Assembly (NCBI GenBank): GCA_035713725.1
Contig: DASTMZ010000160.1
Coordinates: 1 to 11,741, forward strand
Direction of reading: 5' to 3'
DNA from: DASQPR01 sp035713725
GTDB taxonomy: Bacteria; Actinomycetota; Actinomycetes; Mycobacteriales; Micromonosporaceae
Length of the DNA: 11,741 nt
Below, piece after piece: positions 1-5,947 of this stretch. The notes under the pieces were generated by a model that worked only from the letters and a program-made list of their open reading frames with translations, ran no database searches and was not told the origin of the DNA. The translations under genes and the position numbers were made by a program. Positions within the stretch are counted from its first letter, which is position 1. The number at the start of each line of letters is the position of its first letter.

Positions 1-1
1 C

Positions 2-298
2 GACAATCAGGGCAAACACGATGCCGAGCACAACAGCACCGCCGGCCACCAGCGCAGCCGTGGCAAGTCCGAAGAACACCGCCTTGAACACCATCTTCCA
101 GCCGTACGGCAGCCGGAACCGTGGACGCGCCGCGGCCGCGAACAGCCCCCACAAGACCGCCGCGACCACTGGTGCGCCGATGCCAGCGATGACGCGGGCC
201 CATGTCGGTGCCGACAGCGTCAATCCCCACCAGCAGAACGCAGCGAGCGCGGCCAGCTCGACGAGGAACGCGACTGCCAAGTTCAGGCCGCGGTACAT
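2..298 (-). CDS. YrdB/DUF2568-family small membrane protein (3' end outside window)
   Basis: The minus strand reads an open frame from an ATG at 298 to the window edge, 99 codons, starting MYRGLNLAVAFLVELAALAA. It is strongly hydrophobic, with probable membrane helices near residues 5-27 (LNLAVAFLVELAALAAFCWW), 32-54 and 70-98. Polar RPRFRLPYGWK sits between the second and third helices. The N-terminal ..N.avaFlvELaaL.a..~WG pattern and the R.P..W...KA.vFgla spacing match my memory of the YrdB/DUF2568 family, whose members are small integral membrane proteins of unknown function. A GGAG lies at 303-306, four bases before the start, which supports this ATG. The stop codon is beyond the left edge. 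The family call is from recall. The coding nature is well supported because the opposite frame gives a low-quality Ala/Pro/Thr-rich translation. Confidence 0.72.
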   Translation of the reverse strand, partial: MYRGLNLAVAFLVELAALAAFCWWGLTLSAPTWARVIAGIGAPVVAAVLWGLFAAAARPRFRLPYGWKMVFKAVFFGLATAALVAGGAVVLGIVFALIV

Positions 299-463
299 GT
301 GACTCCGGAGATCATCGACTCACGATAGAGGACACGTCGCGCATACCAGATCGCCGCCACCCGAACGGGAGGCCCGAGCAGCAAGGCCGGGGGCTGCCGC
401 CGGCAGGCTGTGAGCTGGGCCTTTTGCCATAAGTTACGCGGACGTCGCGACCGATCGGGCAAC
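299..463 (-). promoter_or_regulatory. Intergenic leader upstream of the YrdB-like gene
   Basis: These 165 bases separate the 141-residue gene from the YrdB-like gene on the same strand, and I see no convincing gene in them. Reading the minus strand, TATCGT (327-322) has the TANNNT form of an actinobacterial -10 box and lies 23 bases before the ATG. No good -35 sequence is visible about 17 bases further up. A short GC-rich hairpin (CTGCC-GCC-GGCAG) lies near 404-416. It could be a weak terminator for the upstream gene, but it has no U-run. The promoter call is tentative. Confidence 0.25.
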
Positions 464-889
464 TCAGAGCAATCGATCGTCGCCGCCGTTTGCTTCGTAC
501 TCGTCACCGGGAAACAACCAGCTCATAAGTACCAGCAAGTGAAGATCTGCCGGAAGTGAGCTGTCGATCAGATCGTCAAGGTCAAAGACTTCGCGAACGC
601 GGCGGGTGCATTCCGCGATCGACCTCCGGCCCGTCACCATGTCACCGGCAGCGATCTTGCTCGCGTACATCTGAGCAGTCAGGGCATCCGCCAGCCATAC
701 GCCGAGTTCCTCCAACGCTTCGCGGAACGCGTCGCGAATGTCGCGCGGATCATCCTTAGCCGTGAACCCGGCCGCTTGCCGCAAGGCTGGGGTGTCATAG
801 CCCGCCGCGAGAAGCTTGGCCGCCAGAAACGGCATCTCGTCAGTCCGAGTGGGCACGAGCCAGTAGTCGAGAGCGATCGGATCCAGCAC
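464..889 (-). CDS. Hypothetical protein, 141 aa, family not recognised
   Basis: The open frame starts at GTG 889 and ends with TGA at 464-466. A TAA lies one codon before the GTG, so this is the furthest upstream start possible. Third codon positions are G/C-rich from the first codons (GTG CTG GAT CCG ATC), which argues that coding begins here rather than at the ATG 18 codons in. No clear ribosome binding site is visible. The protein is soluble and helical. The first part has LDYWLVPTRTDEMPFLAAKL, followed by an acidic DPRDIRDAFREALEELGV helix, and the tail ends LLVLMSWLFPGDEYEANGGD. I see no catalytic motif, signal peptide or membrane helix. It lies 121 bases downstream of the HEPN-like gene in the same direction, so co-transcription is possible but a hairpin intervenes. 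I cannot assign a function. Confidence 0.7.
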   Translation of the reverse strand: MLDPIALDYWLVPTRTDEMPFLAAKLLAAGYDTPALRQAAGFTAKDDPRDIRDAFREALEELGVWLADALTAQMYASKIAAGDMVTGRRSIAECTRRVREVFDLDDLIDSSLPADLHLLVLMSWLFPGDEYEANGGDDRLL

Positions 890-971
890 GCGTTAACGAT
901 GGAGCACGATGGCACTGACGCAAAGCCACTTGTTGTGTCTCCGTCATTCGCCGCCAAGCCTTCGTCCTAGT

Positions 972-1009
972 CGCATCCGTCGTTGGCTACACGTGGCGGG
1001 GACGATGCG
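972..1009 (-). terminator. Possible hairpin terminator after the HEPN-like gene
   Basis: Directly after the TAG stop at 1011-1013, the minus strand reads CGCATCGTC, a 19-base loop, then GACGGATGCG. The arms (1009-1001 and 981-972) pair over nine bases with one bulged G. No U-tract follows, but U-poor hairpins are common terminators in GC-rich actinobacteria. The placement at the very end of the gene is the main support. Chance pairing in GC-rich DNA cannot be excluded. Confidence 0.35.
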
Positions 1010-1010
1010 G

Positions 1011-1541
1011 CTAAAGATCCGACGCACCGCCCGTCGCGACATGCTGCCGGGCACGCGACACACGATCAGCGAACGCCGTGCCCAGATCCGGATGACGAGC
1101 GGTAAGGAATCGAGCCCACTGCTCCGCTACCGCAAACAACGCCGACGTGATCTTCTCGCGCTCCCACTGCTGCGTACCCTCGTCAAGGCGCTGCCATGTG
1201 AGATGCGCAAGGTGCTTGTTGATGCGATCGCGTTGACTCTCGAGATACGCACACGCCTCCACCGGACCGGCCGACCAACCAGGGCCGAAGTCCACCGGTC
1301 GGATCGACGTGGCGTTGTTGTCCGGCCAAATCAGGAACGCCGCCAGATTCCGGGCGTGCAACACCATCGACTCGAGGTAGGCGTTGATGAACAGATCATC
1401 AAGCGGGTACCTGAGCCGGGCCGCGGCGAACGCCATCATGTCGAGCTCGTAGTTGACCTGGTCCATTGCCGTCGTGAGCTGGACCATGGTCGGCGGCTCG
1501 GTCGCCCGTTGGCGCAGCCAGCGACCGGTTCGAAGTGGCAT
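1011..1541 (-). CDS. Small helical protein with HEPN-like RDRINKHLAH motif, hypothetical
   Basis: The open frame ends with TAG at 1011-1013. It could begin at GTG 1559, ATG 1541 or ATG 1487, and none has a good ribosome binding site. Third-position G/C is poor between 1515 and 1559 and high after that, so I chose ATG 1541 (176 aa); ATG 1487 (158 aa) is a serious alternative. The protein is helical and soluble. Its core is MDQVNYELDMMAF, then NAYLESMVLHARNLAAFL, then about 35 residues later RDRINKHLAHLTWQRL (residues 104-119). The last block contains R-x5-H and R-x3-H spacings and the NKxxAH string that I associate with HEPN-type proteins such as AbiU2-like families. Known HEPN domains are often RNases in toxin or defence systems, but many members are uncharacterised and no partner toxin or antitoxin is seen here. 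A HEPN fold is an inference from short motifs; the coding call is secure. Confidence 0.65.
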   Translation of the reverse strand: MPLRTGRWLRQRATEPPTMVQLTTAMDQVNYELDMMAFAAARLRYPLDDLFINAYLESMVLHARNLAAFLIWPDNNATSIRPVDFGPGWSAGPVEACAYLESQRDRINKHLAHLTWQRLDEGTQQWEREKITSALFAVAEQWARFLTARHPDLGTAFADRVSRARQHVATGGASDL

Positions 1542-1674
1542 GGACGGAGATTCTTGCACAGCACGCTGGGCCGCCGATGTGCTAGCTCACACGCTTGGTC
1601 GCACACCGCGCCGCCGCCACCGAGCGGGCACCGCCCAGCGCCTGCGGACGGCAGCCGCCGCCCTACCGCGGCGT

Positions 1675-2484
1675 CTACCGCGCCGTCGCCGGTTCGAACG
1701 TCGCCAACATCTCCTCGAGCGCAGCCTGGTCCGGTCCGACGAACGGATCCGCAGTCGGTGCGGCGGAGATGGTGTCAAGCAGCTGATTGGTGCGCCCGAT
1801 CGCCGGCGGCAGGTGCGTGCTGAGGATCGCGCTGGGTGCCATCGCCCGTAGTGGCTGCAGAGTGGCCAGGAATCGGTCGATGTCGACGGTGTGAACCCAC
1901 GGACTGTCCACGGTCGCCCACAACAGTTGGCCGGCGACCAAGTCGTCCCTGGGAATGTCGCCAACCTCGTCAGTGCCTGCGAGCTCCGCGGTCGGCAGCG
2001 CCGCCCCGAAGCAGTCCGAGCTGAAGCAGATCTCGGAGCGGCTGTCGTAGGCCCCTACCGTCGCGGGATTGTCGAACAGCGGCGGACGGAAGCCGGTCAG
2101 CGTGCGATCACCGACGTCGAGCGACTGTCCAGCATTCAGCAGGTACACGCGATCGAGCGGCAGCGGCCGCTCGCAGGACATGATCCCGACGCCGAGATAC
2201 GTCGTCACCAGTCGCGCCTTCGGTGCCGCGTCGAGGAGATCGAAGAGACCACCGGTGTGGTCACGATCGGGATGCGTCAACCAGATCCACCGCACGTCGC
2301 GAGGATCAATCACCTTGCGCAGTTCAGCGACGAAGTTGCGGTCCGGCAGACCGAGTCCGGTGTCGATGACGACTGGCTCGCGGCTGTGCAGCACAAACGA
2401 GTTCACATCTAAGAATCCGATGCCCGGCACGTCGAGATAGTCATTCAAGACGGTGACGTCAGGCCCCATACGGTAGATCTTCAT
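1675..2484 (-). CDS. MBL-fold protein resembling oxygen-binding di-iron (flavodiiron-like) domains
   Basis: The product is 269 aa from ATG 2484, stop at 1675-1677. The frame stays open for 65 codons further upstream, but that stretch (Cys/Arg/Ser-rich) looks non-coding, while ATG 2484 has GGAG five bases before it. The metallo-beta-lactamase signature is THPDRDHTGG, with H71, D73, D75 and H76. This is an H-x-D-x-D-H pattern, close to the H-x-E-x-D-H of flavodiiron proteins. SSDCFGA places a conserved Asp at 157, and LSTHLPPA gives a His at 224. Where flavodiiron proteins have the ligand His before WP (HWPdsm...Y), this protein reads LFDNPATVGAY (136-146), so that His is missing. There is no flavodoxin or rubredoxin domain. 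Likely cytosolic; the substrate is unknown. It could be a diverged di-iron oxygen/NO-sensing or -reducing protein, or a hydrolase with a two-metal site. It lies downstream of a methyltransferase gene with a 224-base gap. Confidence 0.85.
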   Translation of the reverse strand: MKIYRMGPDVTVLNDYLDVPGIGFLDVNSFVLHSREPVVIDTGLGLPDRNFVAELRKVIDPRDVRWIWLTHPDRDHTGGLFDLLDAAPKARLVTTYLGVGIMSCERPLPLDRVYLLNAGQSLDVGDRTLTGFRPPLFDNPATVGAYDSRSEICFSSDCFGAALPTAELAGTDEVGDIPRDDLVAGQLLWATVDSPWVHTVDIDRFLATLQPLRAMAPSAILSTHLPPAIGRTNQLLDTISAAPTADPFVGPDQAALEEMLATFEPATAR

Positions 2485-2489
2485 GATTG

Positions 2490-2493
2490 CTCC
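2490..2493 (-). promoter_or_regulatory. Ribosome binding site of the MBL-fold gene
   Basis: The minus strand reads TCTGGAGCAATC before ATG 2484, placing GGAG five bases from the start codon. This decides the start against the 65-codon longer open frame. Confidence 0.6.
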
Positions 2494-2531
2494 AGACGGT
2501 GGTGGGCACGTCGGCACGCCACGGGAGCGGT

Positions 2532-2565
2532 CGCTCGTCACGCCTGAATCACAAACCAACGAGCG
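2532..2565. repeat. Inverted repeat CGCTCGT / ACGAGCG
   Basis: The perfect 7-bp arms are at 2532-2538 and 2559-2565 and are separated by 20 bases. The repeat lies about 50 bases upstream of the MBL-fold gene start and next to a second, tighter inverted repeat at 2568-2587. It may be an operator or part of a folded leader. The spacing is long for a single transcription factor site. Confidence 0.4.
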
Positions 2566-2567
2566 TA

Positions 2568-2587
2568 GGCGGCCACAAGCTGCCGCC
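2568..2587 (-). terminator. GC-rich hairpin GGCGGC / GCCGCC between methyltransferase and MBL genes
   Basis: Perfect 6-bp arms (2568-2573 and 2582-2587) flank an 8-base loop. On the minus strand the hairpin lies about 120 bases after the methyltransferase stop and is followed by a moderately T-rich stretch (CTCGTTGGTTTGTG). It may end the methyltransferase transcript, or it may belong to the leader of the MBL gene. No classical U-tract is present. Confidence 0.35.
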
Positions 2588-2708
2588 CTCGAACATCGGA
2601 CGTTACTCCCGGCTGGACGCGACAGAGGCCAGTCGGGGATTTCCGAGAGCGTCGCGACATCTTGTATTCGCTCTTGCACGGCACCTCAATGACAGCGGCG
2701 ACGCGCGC

Positions 2709-3365
2709 TCAGCGCACTCGCCACACCATTGTTGGCTTGACGTCCATGTCCTCGAGATCGCGGATCACCGGCACGTAGAACGTGGTGACCACGTCGAGAT
2801 CGTCGAACGGGACGTAGGCACGGCCCGGATCGCCGACCAGCACGTCCGCACCGCGTGCGCGCGCCGCCTGGAAGAACGCCAGCATCGCGGCGGCCATGTC
2901 CCGGTTGTAGAACACGTCTCCCGCCAACACGACGTCCGCGCGCACGTCGCTGTCACTACCGACCAAATTCCCCTGGTACGTCCGGATAGCGCGCCCGTTC
3001 GCCTCGGCGTTGAGTCGGATGGCCGCGATGGCGTACGGATCTATCTCGTTCGCGACCACGGTCGCCGCACCGGCCACCGATGCCGCGAGTCCCACGAGGC
3101 CGGAGCCGGCCGCGATGTCGAGCACGTTCCGTCCGGCCACGACTGCCGGATGGTCGATCACATACCGAGCAAGCGCCTGCCCACCGGCCCACGGGAACGC
3201 CCAGAACGGTGGCGCGACGCCGGGCGCACCGTCACGTTCCTCGGTCCGCTCCCAGAGCGCCATCGCGTCGTCCGCTTGGTACGTGCGAACCTCCGGCACG
3301 TACGCCACCGGCGCCAGTCCGCTGTGTTCACGTACGAATGCCTCGGCGTCCTCCGCTGACACCAT
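2709..3365 (-). CDS. Class I SAM-dependent methyltransferase, NNT1/EFM7/ETFB-KMT-like
   Basis: The product is 218 aa from ATG 3365; GTG 3368 is an equal alternative. The frame stays open to ATG 3437, but codons there lack third-position G/C, so I rejected the longer form. The conserved PPFWAFPWAGGQALARY (52-68) precedes motif I VLDIAAGSGLVGLA (81-94). ANEIDPYA (105-112) provides the acidic ribose-binding residue E107. AGDVFYN (148-154) corresponds to the post-motif IV block of the NNT1/EFM7 group. These families methylate protein lysines or N-termini, for example the electron-transfer flavoprotein beta subunit, or small molecules. Mammalian ETFB-KMT shares the W.fpW.gG layout. The protein is likely cytosolic, with no signal peptide. 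It is divergent from secA2, with 94 bases between the starts. The fold and SAM binding are secure; the substrate is not known. Confidence 0.88.
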   Translation of the reverse strand: MVSAEDAEAFVREHSGLAPVAYVPEVRTYQADDAMALWERTEERDGAPGVAPPFWAFPWAGGQALARYVIDHPAVVAGRNVLDIAAGSGLVGLAASVAGAATVVANEIDPYAIAAIRLNAEANGRAIRTYQGNLVGSDSDVRADVVLAGDVFYNRDMAAAMLAFFQAARARGADVLVGDPGRAYVPFDDLDVVTTFYVPVIRDLEDMDVKPTMVWRVR

Positions 3366-3447
3366 CACACCGCCAATGAAAGCAGGCTTTGGTGATCCGT
3401 GTCCGATCCCGCGCTGTCCGGCTGCGCGTCGATGCATGGCACCGACC

Positions 3448-3453
3448 TAGAGT
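3448..3453 (+). promoter_or_regulatory. Possible -10 box of a leaderless secA2 transcript
   Basis: TAGAGT (TANNNT form) ends six bases before the GTG start of secA2, where transcription would begin at or near the start codon. No Shine-Dalgarno sequence precedes this GTG, which fits a leaderless mRNA, a common arrangement in actinobacteria. No recognisable -35 box lies 16-18 bases upstream. This is an inference from spacing only. Confidence 0.3.
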
Positions 3454-3459
3454 GTTGGC

Positions 3460-5919
3460 GTGGGATTGAAGGATCGGCTCAAGAAGTCTGTTCAACAGCT
3501 GGTGCGCCGGCCCGGTGCCACGGTCAGCCTCGCGCAGTTCGAGGCCCTGCTCACCGACATCGGGGCACGCGAGGCCGAGCTGCGCGAGCTGTCCGACGCC
3601 GAGCTGACCGAAGTTGCCCGGGCGCTGCTGCCAACGTCCAGCGAACCGGCTGGCGAACCGGCCGACCGCGACGCAACCGAAGAAGCCGACGAGCCGACAG
3701 CATCCGACGAGCCGACAGCATCTGACGAGCCCGGCGCCGCCGCATCCGCTCCGGGTCCGAAGGTGCCGCCGATCGGCACGCTTTCGACCGATCAGATGGT
3801 CGAGGTCTGCGCGTTGGGGCGCGAGGCGGGCCGGCGAGCGCTCGGTGAGCGCGCCTTCGACGTTCAGCTCGTCGGTGCGATGGCGATGCTGGACGGCTGC
3901 GTCGCGGAGATGGCCACCGGTGAGGGCAAGACGCTCGCCGCCGCTATCGCCGCGTTCGGGTACGCGGCCCGGGGCTCTCGACTGCACATCTTCACCGCCA
4001 ACGACTACCTCGCCCGACGCGACGCGACGTGGATGGGACCGGTCTACGAACTGTTGGGGCTGACCGTCGCCTCGGTTGGAGAGAGCAGCACGCACGCCGA
4101 GCGCGTCGAGGCGTACGCGTGCCATGTCACGTACGTCTCGATGAGCGAAGCCGGGTTCGACTTCCTGCGCGACCAACTGATCGTCGACGTCGACGACGCG
4201 GTCATGCCGCCGCTGTCCACCGTCCTCATCGACGAGGCCGACTCGATCCTGATCGACGAGGCGCGCGTGCCGCTGGTGCTGGCCGGCACGATAGGCGAAG
4301 CCGACGGCGACAGCATCGTGGCCGCGACCGCGACGGTCGTCTCCACACTGGTTCCCGGCCTGGACTTCACGATCGCCGAAGATCGGCGCAACGTCGCGCT
4401 CACCGGCCGCGGCGCAACGGTCGTCGAACGCGCATTTGGCGGTGTTGACCTCTATGCCGAAGGAAGCCTGGACCGGCTCACCGCCGTGAATCAGGCGCTC
4501 CACGCGCGCGTTCTGCTGGCCCGCGACGTCGACTACATCGTGCGCGGCGGTCAGGTCGCCTTGGTCGACGAGTTCCGCGGCCGGGTCGCGAAGCGGCGTC
4601 GATGGCCGGACGGATTGCAGGCCGCGGTCGAGGCGAAGGAGGGCCTCATCGCCACGGACGAGGGCCACGTGCTCGGTTCGATCACCGTACAGGCCTTGAT
4701 CGGGCTCTATCCAATCGTCTGCGGGATGACCGGGACGGCGCTCAGCGTTGGCGAGCAGCTTCGCGAGTTCTATCGCCTCGAGGTCGCCGTCATCGCACCT
4801 AACACACCGTGCGTACGCGAGGACGAGGCGGATCGGGTCTACGCGAGCGCGGAGGAGAAAGAGACGGCTCTGGCCGCCGAGGTCGCCGAGACGCACGCGG
4901 CCGGCCGGCCGGTGCTGGTCGGCACGCTGGATGTCGCCGAATCGGAGCGGCTTGCCGAGCGTCTGCGCGCCGAGGGCATCGAGTGCGCCGTGCTCAACGC
5001 GAAGAACGACGCGGAAGAGGCCGCGATCATCGCGGAGGCTGGTGACGTTGGCGCAGTCACCGTGTCGACGCAGATGGCCGGCCGCGGCGTCGACATTCGC
5101 CTTGGCGGCAGCACCGAGGCACGGCGCGACGAGGTCGTGGCGCTGGGCGGGCTCTACGTCATCGGCGCCGGCCGGCACGACAGCAGCCGCGTGGACGACC
5201 AGCTGCGTGGCCGGTCCGGGCGGCAAGGCGACCCGGGCGGCTCGGTGTTCTTCGTGAGCTCCGACGATGCGCTGGCCGTCACGAACGAGGTGCACGTCGG
5301 CGGCAGCGCCGACTGGGACGGCCGCGTCACGGACCCGGGCGCCGCCGAGGCGATCGCGCACGCGCAGCGTGTGGCCGAGGGCGTGTCCTTCGAGATCCAT
5401 CGCAACACCTGGCGCTACGGCGTACTCATCGAACGCCAGCGCCAACTGCTGTCGGCTCGGCGTACCGACCTGTTGACCACCGACGCGGCGGCGGACCTGA
5501 TCGCCGAACGTTGCGATCAGTACGAAGAGGTGGCCGACGAGATCGGCGAGGAGCCGATGGTCCGAATCGCGCGCCTGATAGCGCTTTATCACCTTGACCG
5601 AGGTTGGTCCGACCATCTCGCGATGCTGGCCGATATTCGGGAAGGCATCCACCTGCGAGCGTTGGGCCGCCAGGACCCATTGGACGAGTTTCATCGAGAG
5701 GCCATTCCGGCGTTCCGGGACTTCATGACGGCAGCCGACGACAAAACAGTGGAGACGTTCGAGGACGCCGACATCACCGGCCCGGACTGGACGCCGGATG
5801 ACATTGGCCTCTCGAGACCGTCGGCGACGTGGACGTACATGGTGCACGACAACCCGTTCGGCTCGGAGATCGAGCGGTTCTTCGCGAACGCCGCGCGGGC
5901 GCTGCTCGGCCGCCGATAA
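3460..5919 (+). CDS. secA2: Accessory Sec translocase ATPase SecA2 (actinobacterial type)
   Basis: The 819-aa product starts at GTG 3460 and ends with TAA. SecA2 is the second, accessory SecA motor of actinobacteria. It acts at the cytosolic face of the SecYEG channel to export a restricted set of proteins. Visible motifs are Walker A ATGEGKT (152-158, K157), TANDYLARRDATWMGP, Walker B LIDEAD (D258, E259), the preprotein-crosslinking/linker block with RRWPDGLQAAVEAKEG, CGMTGTA (422-427), VSTQMAGRGVDIRLGG (around 535-550), and QLRGRSGRQGDPG (581-593). The tail has LYHLDRGWSDHLAMLADIRE, HLRALGRQDPLDEFHR and TWTYMVHDNPFGS, all close to mycobacterial SecA2 as I remember it. As in SecA2, the C-terminal zinc-binding CxCxS tail of SecA1 is absent. 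Oddities are an acidic Ser/Pro/Ala-rich insert near residues 60-100 with a tandem hexapeptide, and GVDI where GTDI is usual. It is convergent with pepN, 28 bases apart. Confidence 0.95.
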   Translation: MGLKDRLKKSVQQLVRRPGATVSLAQFEALLTDIGAREAELRELSDAELTEVARALLPTSSEPAGEPADRDATEEADEPTASDEPTASDEPGAAASAPGPKVPPIGTLSTDQMVEVCALGREAGRRALGERAFDVQLVGAMAMLDGCVAEMATGEGKTLAAAIAAFGYAARGSRLHIFTANDYLARRDATWMGPVYELLGLTVASVGESSTHAERVEAYACHVTYVSMSEAGFDFLRDQLIVDVDDAVMPPLSTVLIDEADSILIDEARVPLVLAGTIGEADGDSIVAATATVVSTLVPGLDFTIAEDRRNVALTGRGATVVERAFGGVDLYAEGSLDRLTAVNQALHARVLLARDVDYIVRGGQVALVDEFRGRVAKRRRWPDGLQAAVEAKEGLIATDEGHVLGSITVQALIGLYPIVCGMTGTALSVGEQLREFYRLEVAVIAPNTPCVREDEADRVYASAEEKETALAAEVAETHAAGRPVLVGTLDVAESERLAERLRAEGIECAVLNAKNDAEEAAIIAEAGDVGAVTVSTQMAGRGVDIRLGGSTEARRDEVVALGGLYVIGAGRHDSSRVDDQLRGRSGRQGDPGGSVFFVSSDDALAVTNEVHVGGSADWDGRVTDPGAAEAIAHAQRVAEGVSFEIHRNTWRYGVLIERQRQLLSARRTDLLTTDAAADLIAERCDQYEEVADEIGEEPMVRIARLIALYHLDRGWSDHLAMLADIREGIHLRALGRQDPLDEFHREAIPAFRDFMTAADDKTVETFEDADITGPDWTPDDIGLSRPSATWTYMVHDNPFGSEIERFFANAARALLGRR
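3688..3731 (+). repeat. 18-bp tandem repeat inside secA2 (DEPTAS hexapeptide)
   Basis: The unit GACGAGCCGACAGCATCC occurs at 3688-3705 and 3706-3723, differing only in the last base (silent, TCC/TCT). A third partial copy, GACGAGCC, follows at 3724-3731. It encodes DEPTAS-DEPTAS-DEP (residues 77-91). Near identity at the DNA level points to a recent in-frame slippage duplication in a flexible linker. Confidence 0.85.
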
Positions 5920-5947
5920 CCCGCCGCCAGGTCGGCGTGACCGCGGT

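Larger units (their letters stand above)
2485..2708 (-). promoter_or_regulatory. Intergenic region upstream of the MBL-fold gene
   Basis: These 224 bases lie between the methyltransferase stop and the MBL-fold start. I see no credible gene; the in-frame extension upstream of ATG 2484 is not codon-biased. Besides the two inverted repeats, the minus strand has a TTGAGG (2691-2686) spaced 17 bases from a TACAAG (2668-2663), a poor match to the -35/-10 consensus. If used, it would give a leader of about 170 bases containing both hairpins. This is tentative. Confidence 0.25.

Noticed and set aside
283..507. A 74-codon minus-strand frame
   Set aside because: It overlaps the YrdB-like start and the end of the 141-aa gene, is Cys/Arg/Pro-rich and has no ribosome binding site.
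1684..1700. GGTTCGAAC resembling a tRNA T-arm
   Set aside because: It lies within the MBL coding sequence and no acceptor or anticodon arms can be formed around it.
909..1823. A 304-codon plus-strand open frame
   Set aside because: It is antisense to the HEPN-like and MBL genes, very Arg-rich and without recognisable motifs.
2485..2679. N-terminal 65-residue extension of the MBL protein
   Set aside because: The composition is unlike coding sequence, and ATG 2484 has a good ribosome binding site and begins the family's usual N-terminus.
3366..3437. N-terminal 24-residue extension of the methyltransferase
   Set aside because: Codons there lack third-position G/C bias and the stretch would overlap the secA2 promoter area.
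3328..5847. An 839-codon open frame on the minus strand opposite secA2
   Set aside because: The plus frame carries every SecA motif. The antisense frame is Arg/Asp/His/Val-rich with no domain, a usual effect of strong third-position G/C in high-GC coding DNA.
5911..5937. Hairpin CGCCGA / TCGGCG as a bidirectional terminator for secA2 and pepN
   Set aside because: Only six base pairs with a 15-base loop, one arm inside the secA2 end, and no U-tract.
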